A stretch of 64,000 nt of DNA, from positions 558,001-622,000 of the forward strand of contig NC_015761.1 in assembly GCF_000252995.1 (NCBI RefSeq), in the 5' to 3' direction. Below are positions 35,869-44,584 of the stretch, piece by piece (position 1 is the stretch's first letter; the number at the start of each line of letters is the position of its first letter). The position numbers were made by a program, and so were the translations under genes. Source of the DNA: Salmonella bongori NCTC 12419. Its GTDB lineage: Bacteria; Pseudomonadota; Gammaproteobacteria; Enterobacterales; Enterobacteriaceae. A model generated the notes under the pieces. It did no database searches and was not told the origin of the DNA. It worked only from the letters and a program-made list of their open reading frames with translations.

Positions 35869-35899
35869 GTGTAAACGGGTTAACGCTTATGCAGATGGT

Positions 35900-36310
35900 T
35901 TAACGCTGAAAATCGCCGGCGGCTTCAGGCTGGTATTCGAGTTCCAGCACTTCGAGGTGGGTAGAGGCGCCGCCCGGCAGTTCCCAGTGAATGGTATCGC
36001 CGACGCGTAGTCCCAGCAATGCCGCGCCAACGGGGGCCATTACCGAAAGTTGTGTACTGCTGTCCGTCATGTTAGCCGGATATACCAGCGTACGCACACG
36101 CGTTTCACCATCGCTCAAATTGCGGAATTTAACGCGGCTGTTCATCGTGACGACATCGTGCGGCATCTCTTGTGGTGAACACATTTGCGCGCGATCCAGC
36201 TCCGCGTTGAGCGCGTCGGCAATCGGCAGATCCGCATACGCAGGTTGTTCCAGCAGACGATCGATACGTTCGGCGTCAAGGTCGTTAATGATAATTGTGG
36301 GTCTGGACAT
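35900..36310 (-). CDS. rnk: Nucleoside diphosphate kinase regulator Rnk
   Basis: A 136-residue protein with a C-terminal GreA/GreB-like FKBP domain (MAPVGAALLGLRVGDTIHWELPGG) and a short N-terminal coiled coil. Rnk binds RNA polymerase near the secondary channel and influences NDP kinase levels. It is well conserved and reads leftward from about 36310. Confidence 0.95.
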   Translation of the reverse strand: MSRPTIIINDLDAERIDRLLEQPAYADLPIADALNAELDRAQMCSPQEMPHDVVTMNSRVKFRNLSDGETRVRTLVYPANMTDSSTQLSVMAPVGAALLGLRVGDTIHWELPGGASTHLEVLELEYQPEAAGDFQR

Positions 36311-36365
36311 TTCTTACTCCATGTCATCGATACTGCGAGTAGTGCAGGTAAATGGTCCCAAAAGA

Positions 36366-36394
36366 AAACCCTCACCGTCTGGCGGCGAGGGTTT
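36366..36394 (-). terminator. Terminator downstream of rna
   Basis: AAACCCTC / GAGGGTTT enclosing a GC-rich loop. Read on the minus strand, the stem runs into TTTTCTTTTGGG. It lies about 150 bp past the rna stop and just upstream of rnk. Confidence 0.65.
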
Positions 36395-36545
36395 AACTCT
36401 TATGATGATACTGAGACTTTTCCCGTCTTTGAAGTGATTTAGTTCACATTCGGGCAAATCCTCAAACGTCATCGCCTTGTGTGAATTTTAGTCTACATCC
36501 GGGCGTGTTCTCAAATTTAGCTGCGGTTTTTAACACTCTGCCACG

Positions 36546-37352
36546 TTAATAACCCGCTTTATCGATAATAAACTGTTTCCCGCAGTTGCCGGGATGCGGC
36601 TGTGGCAGGAAAGAGGCGGAGGAGAGCGGCGCGTTAATCATTGAGGCTCTTAATGAAAACTGGATCTCGGTTAGATAAGCGGGATGGCCATGGCAGTTTA
36701 CTTTTACGGCTTTAACGTTATCCTTGCCCCACGTTTGTTCGACTACGCCATCAAACGCGGCGCGACTCACAGTTTTGCCGTAATTTTCTGCCAGAAATTG
36801 CCCCAGTGCGCTGCTTTTTATCGCCTTATCCAGCCGTATCATTGTGCCAAAATAGGCATTCGGATCAAAGCCAAAACAGGCGCCATGCTTTGCATATTCA
36901 TAGCGTTCCAGGCAGGAGTTACCTCCTGCGCCAGGCATCACTTCTCTAAGCGTGGCCGCGATGTCTGGTGAAAGTCCTGGCGCGGGGGCTGCGCACTTCC
37001 GGCTGGCCCGTACTTCAGGCAGATTCGGGACTGGCCGTGTCGCGCAGCCAAAGCGCTGCCAGCGCCGCTTATCAACACCGTGTGCGGCAATAGATTCAGG
37101 TAATCCCGGCCACAGACCGTGAACGGTCAGAAAGTCAGCTTTATTGGTCGGCTCTTTTTGCCGATGGCACTCATCGGGTTCCTGGTGATGGCGTTCATGT
37201 TGGCTTTGGCAAAACCCGGTTTGCCAGGATAACGCCAGCACGTAGTCAGAAAAATCACCGTACTGTCTCGCCTGGAGCTCGTTGGCGTTTGCGGCAAAAA
37301 TAGGGGGTAAAAGTACAGCCAGTAGCGGACTGTAATGCCATATTGCGCTCAT
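36546..37352 (-). CDS. rna: Ribonuclease I (periplasmic, RNase T2 family)
   Basis: Broad-specificity endoribonuclease exported to the periplasm, 268 residues with an N-terminal signal (cleavage near FAANANE). Both RNase T2 catalytic motifs are present: FLTVHGLWPGLP (CAS I histidine) and YEYAKHGACFG (CAS II, Glu/Lys/His). Several cysteines typical of the disulfide-bonded family are retained. Confidence 0.97.
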   Translation of the reverse strand: MSAIWHYSPLLAVLLPPIFAANANELQARQYGDFSDYVLALSWQTGFCQSQHERHHQEPDECHRQKEPTNKADFLTVHGLWPGLPESIAAHGVDKRRWQRFGCATRPVPNLPEVRASRKCAAPAPGLSPDIAATLREVMPGAGGNSCLERYEYAKHGACFGFDPNAYFGTMIRLDKAIKSSALGQFLAENYGKTVSRAAFDGVVEQTWGKDNVKAVKVNCHGHPAYLTEIQFSLRASMINAPLSSASFLPQPHPGNCGKQFIIDKAGY

Positions 37353-37401
37353 GATGAATTCTGTAATTTATACACATTATGAATATCATCTATTTAATCA
37401 T

Positions 37402-37434
37402 AAAAAATGCCGGTCAGGTTCACCCGACCGGCAT
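37402..37434 (-). terminator. Terminator after citT
   Basis: ATGCCGGTC / GACCGGCAT, 9-bp stem. On the minus strand it is followed by TTTTTTA. It ends the long leftward citC-to-citT transcript. Confidence 0.85.
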
Positions 37435-37461
37435 CATTTTTAGCCTGTACTGGCGTAATGC

Positions 37462-38925
37462 TTAATTCCACATTGCCAGAATCGGCCAGCCGACAAGCAG
37501 CAGCATGGCGATATAGATCACGCCAAAGATTGCGCCAAGACGCCAGTAGTCTTTGGATTTCACGTAGCCACAGCCGTAGATAATTACGCCAGGGCCGGTG
37601 GCATACGGCGTCAGACAGCCCATGATACCGATAGACAGCACCAGCAGAATACACAGTTGTTCCATCGGCACGCCTGGAATGCCTTTACCCACCGCCAGAA
37701 TGACCGGCAGCATGGTTGCGGTGTGGGCGGAAAGGCTGGCGAACAGATAATGCGCAAAATAGAACACCAGTACCAGTACAATGACGGTTGCATCCGGTGA
37801 GAAACCTTCCAGATGCGTGCTCATAGTATTGGCGAACCAGTCGATAAAGCCGGAGCGCGTTAAGCCATTGGCCATGACCACCAGTGTTGCGAGGTTCACC
37901 AGAGTGTTCCAGGCGCTGTTGTAACGCGTAATGTCTTTCCACGGAACCACATGTAGCGCCAGCATCAGCGAAACGGCCAGCAGACCCACGGCGGTGGCGT
38001 TGATGATTTTGCCACCAAAAACCCATAATCCTAAGCTAAGCAGTACCAGGCCAATCAGCGTCCACTCTTTGCGGGACAGACGTCCCATGCTTTTTAACTC
38101 GTCGCCAGCCCAGGCCGCGACTTCCGCGCTATGGGTTACTTCAGGTTTATAAAGTACGTAAGAAAGCCAGGGGGCAACGATCAGTAAAATAATCCCCACT
38201 GGCAGGAAGCTAAGGAACCATTGCAGCCAGCTAATCTGGACGCCAGCAATTTTGCTGACAAACTCCAGACCCAGCACGTTTGGCGCCGCGCCGGTGACAA
38301 ACATGGAGGAGCTAAGGCTGGTACTGATCACCATCATCCACATCAAATAACCACCGATACGGCGTGCGGAAGGATCGTTTGGAAAGGATTTAAACAGCGG
38401 CGGCAGGTTTTTGATTACCGGGAATACAGTACCACCGGTACGGGCGGTATTGGAGGGGGTAAACGGCGCCAGCAAAATGTCGATAATGACAATCGCATAG
38501 CCGAGCGTCAGTGTGCGTTTGCCCATGAATTTTACCAGGAATAACGCGATACGGCGTCCCAGTCCGGTGACTTCATAACCCAGCGCAAAAATAAACGCGC
38601 CGAAGACCAGCCAGACCGTGGTACTGGAGAAGCCGGCAAGCCCCCATTTCAGCGCCTGTTTACCTGCTTTAAATGCTGGATCGGCCAGCTCTGAAGCATC
38701 AAATAACAGGTAATTGCTGCCGATAACGCAAATGGTTACTGCGATAAAACTGATCGCCGTCGCCGGGATTGGCTCCAGGATCATACCAACAATCATTGCG
38801 ACGAAAACCGCAAAATAGTGCCAGGCCTGTGGTGGCATACCATCAGGGACAGGAATAAGCAACATGACGCCCATCACCACCAATGGGGCCAACAACTTCC
38901 ATATACTATCTTTGGATAAAGACAT
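37462..38925 (-). CDS. citT: Citrate/succinate antiporter CitT
   Basis: A 487-residue inner-membrane carrier of the DASS family with about twelve hydrophobic segments. It exchanges external citrate for internal succinate during anaerobic citrate fermentation. Family features are FTPSNTARTGGTVFPVIKNLP, VTGAAPNVLG and, late, SSLTPYATGP-like CLTPYATGPGVI. It is last in the citrate lyase operon, 37 nt after citG. Confidence 0.96.
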   Translation of the reverse strand: MSLSKDSIWKLLAPLVVMGVMLLIPVPDGMPPQAWHYFAVFVAMIVGMILEPIPATAISFIAVTICVIGSNYLLFDASELADPAFKAGKQALKWGLAGFSSTTVWLVFGAFIFALGYEVTGLGRRIALFLVKFMGKRTLTLGYAIVIIDILLAPFTPSNTARTGGTVFPVIKNLPPLFKSFPNDPSARRIGGYLMWMMVISTSLSSSMFVTGAAPNVLGLEFVSKIAGVQISWLQWFLSFLPVGIILLIVAPWLSYVLYKPEVTHSAEVAAWAGDELKSMGRLSRKEWTLIGLVLLSLGLWVFGGKIINATAVGLLAVSLMLALHVVPWKDITRYNSAWNTLVNLATLVVMANGLTRSGFIDWFANTMSTHLEGFSPDATVIVLVLVFYFAHYLFASLSAHTATMLPVILAVGKGIPGVPMEQLCILLVLSIGIMGCLTPYATGPGVIIYGCGYVKSKDYWRLGAIFGVIYIAMLLLVGWPILAMWN

Positions 38926-38962
38926 AAATGACTCTCCGGAAAGGATATTTTCTATAATTGTG

Positions 38963-39859
38963 TTAATGATTAACTTGCGAAATTTGCGCTAAAAACCAGG
39001 TTACGATCAGCAGATCGGCGCTGCCGCCGGGACTGAGGTTGCGTTCAATGCATTGCTGATCGAACTGGTGGAGATAAATGAGATCGTCAGGAGTACGTAT
39101 ACCGCCCTGACGTAATAAGAACGTCGCATGCTGCTGTAACCAGCGCAGGCCGTCCGCCCCGCCGCGTGAGGCGACGTTGGTATCACCGTTGAGCGACATC
39201 AGCAGCAGTAACGTGTCGAGTAACGCCAGTTCCGGATCGCGTCCCTGCGCCAGCAATGCGCGGTAGTGCGGCAATGCGTGGCGGATGACCAGCGGATAGC
39301 CCGCTTCCGCTTCGCCGCGCGCGCCGGTTAAACCGAGTTGCTGATATAGCCGTTGGCCTGCAGTGAGCTGTAGATTGTTCTGGCGCAGTTCGCGCGCGGT
39401 CAGACCGCGACAAAAGGCAGCAGCGGTAGCACAGAGCGTTTGTGCGGTTATCGGCAGACGTAACTGATACAGGCGGCCAATAGCGGCGCATAGCAGCCCC
39501 AGTGAGAAAATGCTGCCTTTATGGGTATTGACGCCTGCCGTGGCGCGAAACATCGCCGCCTCACAGGCCATCCCCAACGGACGCAGGCCCGCCAGAACCG
39601 ATTCAGGCGGCAGGCGCGTGCAGCTTGCGCCATACTCCATAAATCGCGGCAGCCAGGCGCGAATCGCCTCCGCGCTGCGGTGAAAGTCCGCCAGCGCCAT
39701 ATCTTTGTGCGCGCCGCAGTTTAGCCGGTCTACCAGGCCGGGTTTTGGCGATAGATTTACCTCGGTCAGCATGGCGCGCCAGGCGAGATCGGCCCAGATG
39801 TCGTACAGTGACGGAGGCTGAATGGCGGCGTTAGTCGGGTTGGCGGGAATCGGCATCAT
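38963..39859 (-). CDS. citG: 2-(5''-triphosphoribosyl)-3'-dephospho-CoA synthase CitG
   Basis: Makes the precursor of the citrate lyase prosthetic group from ATP and dephospho-CoA, about 298 residues. Conserved parts are EVNLSPKPGLVDRLNCGAHKDM, TAGVNTHKGSIFSLGLL, LTGARGEAEAGYP, NGDTNVASRGG and NLSPGGSADLL. I chose the start at 39859 (MMPIPANP), inside the citX 3' end; the longer in-frame extension lies within citX. The 29-nt overlap implies coupling. Confidence 0.94.
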   Translation of the reverse strand: MMPIPANPTNAAIQPPSLYDIWADLAWRAMLTEVNLSPKPGLVDRLNCGAHKDMALADFHRSAEAIRAWLPRFMEYGASCTRLPPESVLAGLRPLGMACEAAMFRATAGVNTHKGSIFSLGLLCAAIGRLYQLRLPITAQTLCATAAAFCRGLTARELRQNNLQLTAGQRLYQQLGLTGARGEAEAGYPLVIRHALPHYRALLAQGRDPELALLDTLLLLMSLNGDTNVASRGGADGLRWLQQHATFLLRQGGIRTPDDLIYLHQFDQQCIERNLSPGGSADLLIVTWFLAQISQVNH

Positions 39860-40382
39860 GCAGCAGCGCCTCCATTCGGGTGAGTAATTCGGGAAGCGCG
39901 TGAGTTTTACCTCGCGCGCATTCGGCAGCGCTGTGTCCGCACAATAAACAGCGGCGGGCAGGGAGCGCAAAATGGCGACGTGAGAGGATTTCCCCTTCCG
40001 GGGTCAGCACGTCAACGTCCCATAAGCGTCCTAACGGATGCGTATGCTCAAGCGCGATAGTGGCGTGTTTAAGCGCGTGAGCCGGCGCTTCAACGGCAAG
40101 AACACCCTCCGGCCCACTGGCAGAAACCAATGCGGCCTGCTCCCTGATAATCCAGCCTGATGCTTTTGTCATCGCCTGCAACGCAGCCACGCCGTGATTA
40201 AAGATCCTGCGGGTTAACGCGCTATCTTTAATCGGGCCTGGGGCCACCACGGTAAAGGAGACCAGCGGAAGGTGGTGACGCGTAAGCCAGACGTGTTGCC
40301 TTGCCTGTCTTTCATCCCGGCTGGCAAGCAGCTCAGGAATCGATACTGCGTGGTTAGAGGCGCTATCAGGAAGCAGACGCAT
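39831..40382 (-). CDS. citX: Apo-citrate lyase phosphoribosyl-dephospho-CoA transferase CitX
   Basis: Transfers the prosthetic group precursor made by CitG onto Ser14 of the acyl carrier CitD. 183 residues. Characteristic stretches are VSIPELLASRDERQARQ, FNHGVAAL, LGRLWDVDVLTPEG and the cysteine-containing ARRCLLCGHSAAEC. It starts 3 nt after the citF stop. Confidence 0.95.
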   Translation of the reverse strand: MRLLPDSASNHAVSIPELLASRDERQARQHVWLTRHHLPLVSFTVVAPGPIKDSALTRRIFNHGVAALQAMTKASGWIIREQAALVSASGPEGVLAVEAPAHALKHATIALEHTHPLGRLWDVDVLTPEGEILSRRHFALPARRCLLCGHSAAECARGKTHALPELLTRMEALLHDADSRQPD

Positions 40383-40385
40383 GGT

Positions 40386-41915
40386 TTACTCTTTCACCTG
40401 ATGAACGACATCAATCACCGAACCGTCGCGGTAACGCACGACAGCAATCACGCGATCGGTGAATTCGATAGGGCGGGGCTGACCGGTGAGCAGTTGCGCG
40501 CGCTCGCGCAGCCATTCCATCGATACCACTTTCATTCCCGCTTCTTTCAGGCGTTCCGCCAGTTCCGGACGTGCCGGGTTAACGGCGATACCGTGATCGG
40601 TGACGAGAATGTCGATGCTGGAGCCCGGTGTGACGCAGGTGGTGACGTTATCGACCAGCGTCGGGATACGACCGCGAACCAGCGGCGCGACAATGATGGA
40701 CAACGCCGCCGCAACGGCGGTATCGCAGTGGCCGCCGGACGCGCCGCGCAGAACCCCGTCGGAGCCGGTCAGCACGTTAACGTTGAAATGGGTATCCACT
40801 TCCAGCGCGCTCAGTACGACGACATCCAGACGGTCAACGGATGCGCCTTTTGAGCCCCAGTTGGCATATTGGTTAGCGCTGATTTCAATATGGTTCGGGT
40901 TACGCGCCAGTGATTCCGCGGCGTTACGGTCAAAGCTCTGAACGTCAAGCAGCTTGCGGATTAAGCCCTTTTCATGCAGGTCGACCATGGTGGCGGTAAT
41001 ACCGCCCAGCGCGAAATCAGCAACGATGTTGCGGCTGCGCATTTTGTCTTCCAGGAAGCGGGTGACCGCCAGCGATGCGCCGCCAGTGCCGGTTTGCAGT
41101 GAGAAGCCTTCGTTGAAGTAGCCGGAGTGAGCAATGACTTCCGCTGCGCTGCGGGCGATCAGCAGTTCACGCGGGTTGGTGGTCATGCGGGTCGCGCCAG
41201 CGCCGATTTTGTTAGCGTCGCCGACTTCGTCGATCTGTACGATCAGATCAACCTGATCCTGAGCGATGCTGGCCGGGTTATGCGGATACGGCAGCAGCGT
41301 TTCTGTCAGCATCACAACCTGCTTCGCGCTATCGGCATCAACCATTGCATAGCCCAGGGAACCGCAACAGGCCTTGCCGGTATAACCGTTAGCATTACCG
41401 AATTCATCGCAGGACGGAACGCCGAGGAAGGCGACGTCAATGTTCAGTTCGCCGCTTTGTACCAGATGCACACGACCACCGTGGGAGTGAATCTGAACGG
41501 GTTCAGCCAGCAGGCCGCGAGAAATTTCTTCCGCCAGCGGGCCGCGCAGACCAGACGTGTAGATGCGGCTGACCACTCCGTTACGAATGTGCTCAATCAG
41601 CGGCGCATGGCAGTCGCTTAATGAGCTGGAGGCCAGCGTTAAATTTTTGAAGCCCATCTTCGCGATGGTCTCCATTACCAGGTTAATCGTCAGATCGCCG
41701 CCACGAAATGCGTGGTGGAAGGAGATGGTCATACCGTCGCGTAAACCAGAACGGCGGATGGCCTCTTCCAGACTGGCGCACCGTTTGTGGTTGCGCGGTT
41801 TTTGCGCTTGTAGATTCAATTTAGCCGCGTTTTGGTAAGCGCTCAGTTCGCTTTCTATGTGACGGCTCCAGGCCGCTACGCGATCCTGGCGTTGAGATTC
41901 GTTTTTCTGCGTCAT
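40386..41915 (-). CDS. citF: Citrate lyase alpha subunit CitF
   Basis: Citrate:acetyl-ACP transferase subunit, 509 residues, which forms citryl-ACP from citrate and acetyl-ACP. CoA-transferase-like features are visible (GMTISFHHAFRGGDL, GVPSCDEFGNANGY, LQTGTGGASLAV, GASGGHCDTAV). It lies 9 nt downstream of citE in the citCDEFXG order. Confidence 0.97.
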   Translation of the reverse strand: MTQKNESQRQDRVAAWSRHIESELSAYQNAAKLNLQAQKPRNHKRCASLEEAIRRSGLRDGMTISFHHAFRGGDLTINLVMETIAKMGFKNLTLASSSLSDCHAPLIEHIRNGVVSRIYTSGLRGPLAEEISRGLLAEPVQIHSHGGRVHLVQSGELNIDVAFLGVPSCDEFGNANGYTGKACCGSLGYAMVDADSAKQVVMLTETLLPYPHNPASIAQDQVDLIVQIDEVGDANKIGAGATRMTTNPRELLIARSAAEVIAHSGYFNEGFSLQTGTGGASLAVTRFLEDKMRSRNIVADFALGGITATMVDLHEKGLIRKLLDVQSFDRNAAESLARNPNHIEISANQYANWGSKGASVDRLDVVVLSALEVDTHFNVNVLTGSDGVLRGASGGHCDTAVAAALSIIVAPLVRGRIPTLVDNVTTCVTPGSSIDILVTDHGIAVNPARPELAERLKEAGMKVVSMEWLRERAQLLTGQPRPIEFTDRVIAVVRYRDGSVIDVVHQVKE

Positions 41916-41924
41916 TTTTTTGCC

Positions 41925-42833
41925 TTATTCTTCGCGAATGCCGGAAAGTTCTGCGCGGGAGAGCACCAGACGGGCGCGTTCAATCACCGGGCTGTCGACC
42001 ATTTTGCCGTTAAGGGAAACGACGCCGAGACCTTCTCGGGCGGCAGCTTCTGCGGCTTCTACCACCAGGCGCGCATGGGCGACCTCTTTACGCGTCGGCG
42101 CGTAAAGGTTGTGCAGCAGTTCAATCTGGCGAGGGTTGATCAGGGATTTACCGTCAAAGCCCAGTTGTTTGATGTGGGCGGCTTCTTGCAGGAAACCAGC
42201 TTCGTTATTGGCGTCGGAATAAACGGTATCGAAAGCCTGAATGCCGGCGGAACGCGCGGCCTGCAAAATGGCGCAGCGGGCGAACAGCAGTTCGGTACCT
42301 TCCGGCGAACGTTCGGTACGCAGGTTGCGCACATAGTCTTCAGCGCCCAGGGCGATACCGATCAGCCGTTCAGAAGCGTGCGCGATTTCTACCGCGCGGG
42401 TAATGCCCAGCGGTGATTCCACGGCGGCTAACAGGCCGGTGCTGCCCGGTTCGCGACCACAGGCGTTTTCAATACGCAGAATCTCGTTTTCAATATCAAT
42501 GACGTCTTGCGCGGTGTCGGTTTTCGGCAAACGCACTACATCCGCGCCGCCGCGTACGACCGCTTCCAGATCGTTAACGCCCCATTCGGAATCCAGCGCG
42601 TTCACACGGACAATAGTTTCAACGTCACGGTAAAGCGGATGTTGTAGCGCGTGATATACCAGACGGCGCGCCGCGTCTTTTTCGCGTAAGGCAACGGAAT
42701 CTTCCAGGTCGAACATCAGTGCGTCGGCTGGATAAATAAACGAGTTGCTCACCATCGCTGCGTTGGCGCCTGGTACGAATAACATGCTGCGGCGGGTGCG
42801 GGTTTTACGTTGTTGCAGAGAAATGGAAATCAT
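41925..42833 (-). CDS. citE: Citrate lyase beta subunit CitE
   Basis: Citryl-ACP lyase subunit that splits citryl-ACP into oxaloacetate and acetyl-ACP, about 302 residues. HpcH/HpaI aldolase-type TIM-barrel motifs: RRSMLFVPGANAAM, MFDLEDSVA, IVRVNALDSEWG, DVVRLPKTDT and IGIALGAEDY. It overlaps citD by 4 nt (ATGA). Confidence 0.97.
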   Translation of the reverse strand: MISISLQQRKTRTRRSMLFVPGANAAMVSNSFIYPADALMFDLEDSVALREKDAARRLVYHALQHPLYRDVETIVRVNALDSEWGVNDLEAVVRGGADVVRLPKTDTAQDVIDIENEILRIENACGREPGSTGLLAAVESPLGITRAVEIAHASERLIGIALGAEDYVRNLRTERSPEGTELLFARCAILQAARSAGIQAFDTVYSDANNEAGFLQEAAHIKQLGFDGKSLINPRQIELLHNLYAPTRKEVAHARLVVEAAEAAAREGLGVVSLNGKMVDSPVIERARLVLSRAELSGIREE

Positions 42834-43126
42834 TGACGATCCTCCCAGGGCAGAGCGGCAATACCGCTGGCGCGCGCCAGTAGCGTTTCCAGTCGGGCGC
42901 GTAAAATGCAGTCCAGCGCGCCTTTATCATCGACGTTCAGTTGTACGCCGCGTACGTCATAGCGAGAGAGTACTTCCAGGATGGTGGCCCGAATGGCCTC
43001 GCCAAACTGCTTTTCAACGCTGCTGTTGATTTGCAGGTCAATATCCTGTGTATCGAGCGGCGCAATGCGTATCATCACATCGCCGGACTCAAGCGTGCCT
43101 GCGACGGCTACCTGGTTTATTTTCAT
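42830..43126 (-). CDS. citD: Citrate lyase acyl carrier protein CitD (gamma subunit)
   Basis: A 98-residue carrier that bears the phosphoribosyl-dephospho-CoA group. The attachment serine is Ser14 in AGTLESGDVMI. The rest of the small domain (DIDLQINSSVEKQFG, VRGVQLNVDDKGALDC) is standard. It overlaps citC and citE by 4 nt each. Confidence 0.97.
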   Translation of the reverse strand: MKINQVAVAGTLESGDVMIRIAPLDTQDIDLQINSSVEKQFGEAIRATILEVLSRYDVRGVQLNVDDKGALDCILRARLETLLARASGIAALPWEDRQ

Positions 43127-44199
43127 TTTTCACCTGTTGCTAATGCGGGGGACTTTTGACGGGCCGCCGCGCTGCCTGGATGGCGTTCGGCCATCGCCTG
43201 CAAGTAGCGCAGGGTGGCGTCGGGAACCAGCGGCGCGATAGCCGTGAGATCGTGTTTAACCAGCAGTTTGCGAACCCAGGAGGCGGATATCGGCGTTTCC
43301 TGGAAGCAAAGCCGCTCTATTTCCACCAGCGCAATGGGTGGGGCGGGAAGCGTTGGCGTTTCCAGCCAGAAACGCATATCACAGTTGTACTGGGCGGTAA
43401 CGGCGCAAAATGGCTCCGTACCGACAAAGCGGTGTGTGATGCCAAGCGCGGGCGCCAGATACTGGCGGAAAATCTTCAGGTCGATTTCGGTATAACAGTG
43501 ATTAATGACGCTCTGCTCTTTAATGAAATAGCAGGGAAACGTCGCACGAGAGATAATGTATTCGGAGCCGCGGTGAACGGTCAGGCGCGGAATATCGCGA
43601 GTGCCTTTCAGCACCAGATCGAGTCGATCTTCATAGGGAAAGCGTGACGTATCTTCTTTGACCAGGAACAGATGCAGCCAGTCACACTGCGCAGCCGCCT
43701 GTTGGATTAGATAGCGATGGCCGTTAGTGAAAGGATTGGCGTTCATCACGATACAGCCAATTTTCTTTCCCTCATGACGCAATGTCGCCAGCGATTCCGC
43801 ATACCGTTTCAGTCGGGTGGTACTATTTTCCATTAAAACCATTACGCCGGGGACGCTGGCTATCGTCGAAAAACTGCACTGTTTAAACAGCGCTTCGTAT
43901 TCCGTTTTCGTATAAATAAAAAGATGGGTGCAGTGACGTTCCCAGGCGAGATTGATTAGCTCAGTCGCCAGCGTTAGTGCTAAGCCTTCACCGCGTACGG
44001 ATTCACTGATGGCCACACATTTGATGATATTTCCGGCGATGCCGCCGCAGGCAATAAGATGGTCATCGCGGGTGACGGTAATAAACACCTCGACAGTGGT
44101 ATCGACGCTTAAATCATTCGCTTTGAGAAATTGTGCGATCTCCGCCATTTTTTTATTTTCAGAGCGTTTTACCCGGGTAAATACATTATTGCCAAACAT
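43123..44199 (-). CDS. citC: Citrate lyase synthetase (acetate:SH-citrate lyase ligase) CitC
   Basis: Activates citrate lyase by acetylating the thiol of its prosthetic group, 358 residues. An N-terminal GNAT-like domain (GGIAGNIIKCVAISESVRGEGLA) precedes a nucleotidyltransferase domain with the HxGH-type motif NANPFTNGHRYLIQQA. First gene of the leftward citrate lyase operon, divergent from citA. Confidence 0.96.
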   Translation of the reverse strand: MFGNNVFTRVKRSENKKMAEIAQFLKANDLSVDTTVEVFITVTRDDHLIACGGIAGNIIKCVAISESVRGEGLALTLATELINLAWERHCTHLFIYTKTEYEALFKQCSFSTIASVPGVMVLMENSTTRLKRYAESLATLRHEGKKIGCIVMNANPFTNGHRYLIQQAAAQCDWLHLFLVKEDTSRFPYEDRLDLVLKGTRDIPRLTVHRGSEYIISRATFPCYFIKEQSVINHCYTEIDLKIFRQYLAPALGITHRFVGTEPFCAVTAQYNCDMRFWLETPTLPAPPIALVEIERLCFQETPISASWVRKLLVKHDLTAIAPLVPDATLRYLQAMAERHPGSAAARQKSPALATGEK

Positions 44200-44584
44200 A
44201 GTAAGAAATATCCTGGTGATATATTTGTTGCTATTTTTCCGTATATGTTGCGTCGTGTTGCAACTTGATAACGTTTTCTTTTCAGTCAGAGAACGGCGGT
44301 TTTTTATTATGGATTATTTCTTTTTCTCTCTGCCGTATACATCGTAAGGAGTATTTTGGAGGTAAATTTTGATTTATTTCACAAAGCGTTAGATGGTTTT
44401 TAAGTGTTTTATGGTTTTAAGTTTTTTAATTAATTTAATCGCCATTTGGGCCGTGGGTTTTAGTTGTTTAATTGATTTAATGTGGGGAATCTGTAACGAT
44501 CGGTTTTTATATCCCTTAAGCATCTTAAAACAAATTTATTACATTTGCGGTAAGTCCGCAGAAAAACACCCACAAGGAACCTTA
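44200..44584. promoter_or_regulatory. citC-citA divergent regulatory region
   Basis: A 385-bp AT-rich gap without a credible gene. By analogy with E. coli and Klebsiella it should carry the CitB (DpiA) operators and promoters for the citrate lyase operon and for citAB, plus sites for anaerobic and catabolite control. Runs such as TTTATTTCACAAAG (44371-44384) look like candidates, but I could not fix any site. Confidence 0.5.

Noticed and set aside
39860..39970. Long N-terminal extension of CitG within citX
   Set aside because: It is encoded entirely inside citX and lacks similarity to CitG; the start at 39859 gives the normal length.
40272..41621. Several plus-strand frames of 160-195 codons opposite citX and citF
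   Set aside because: They are shadows of GC-biased third positions in the citrate lyase genes, with no conserved motifs.
44393..44584. In-frame extension of citA to 44393 with a hydrophobic stretch
   Set aside because: The sequence is very AT-rich and not conserved in the family, and a good ribosome site sits directly before the ATG at 44585.
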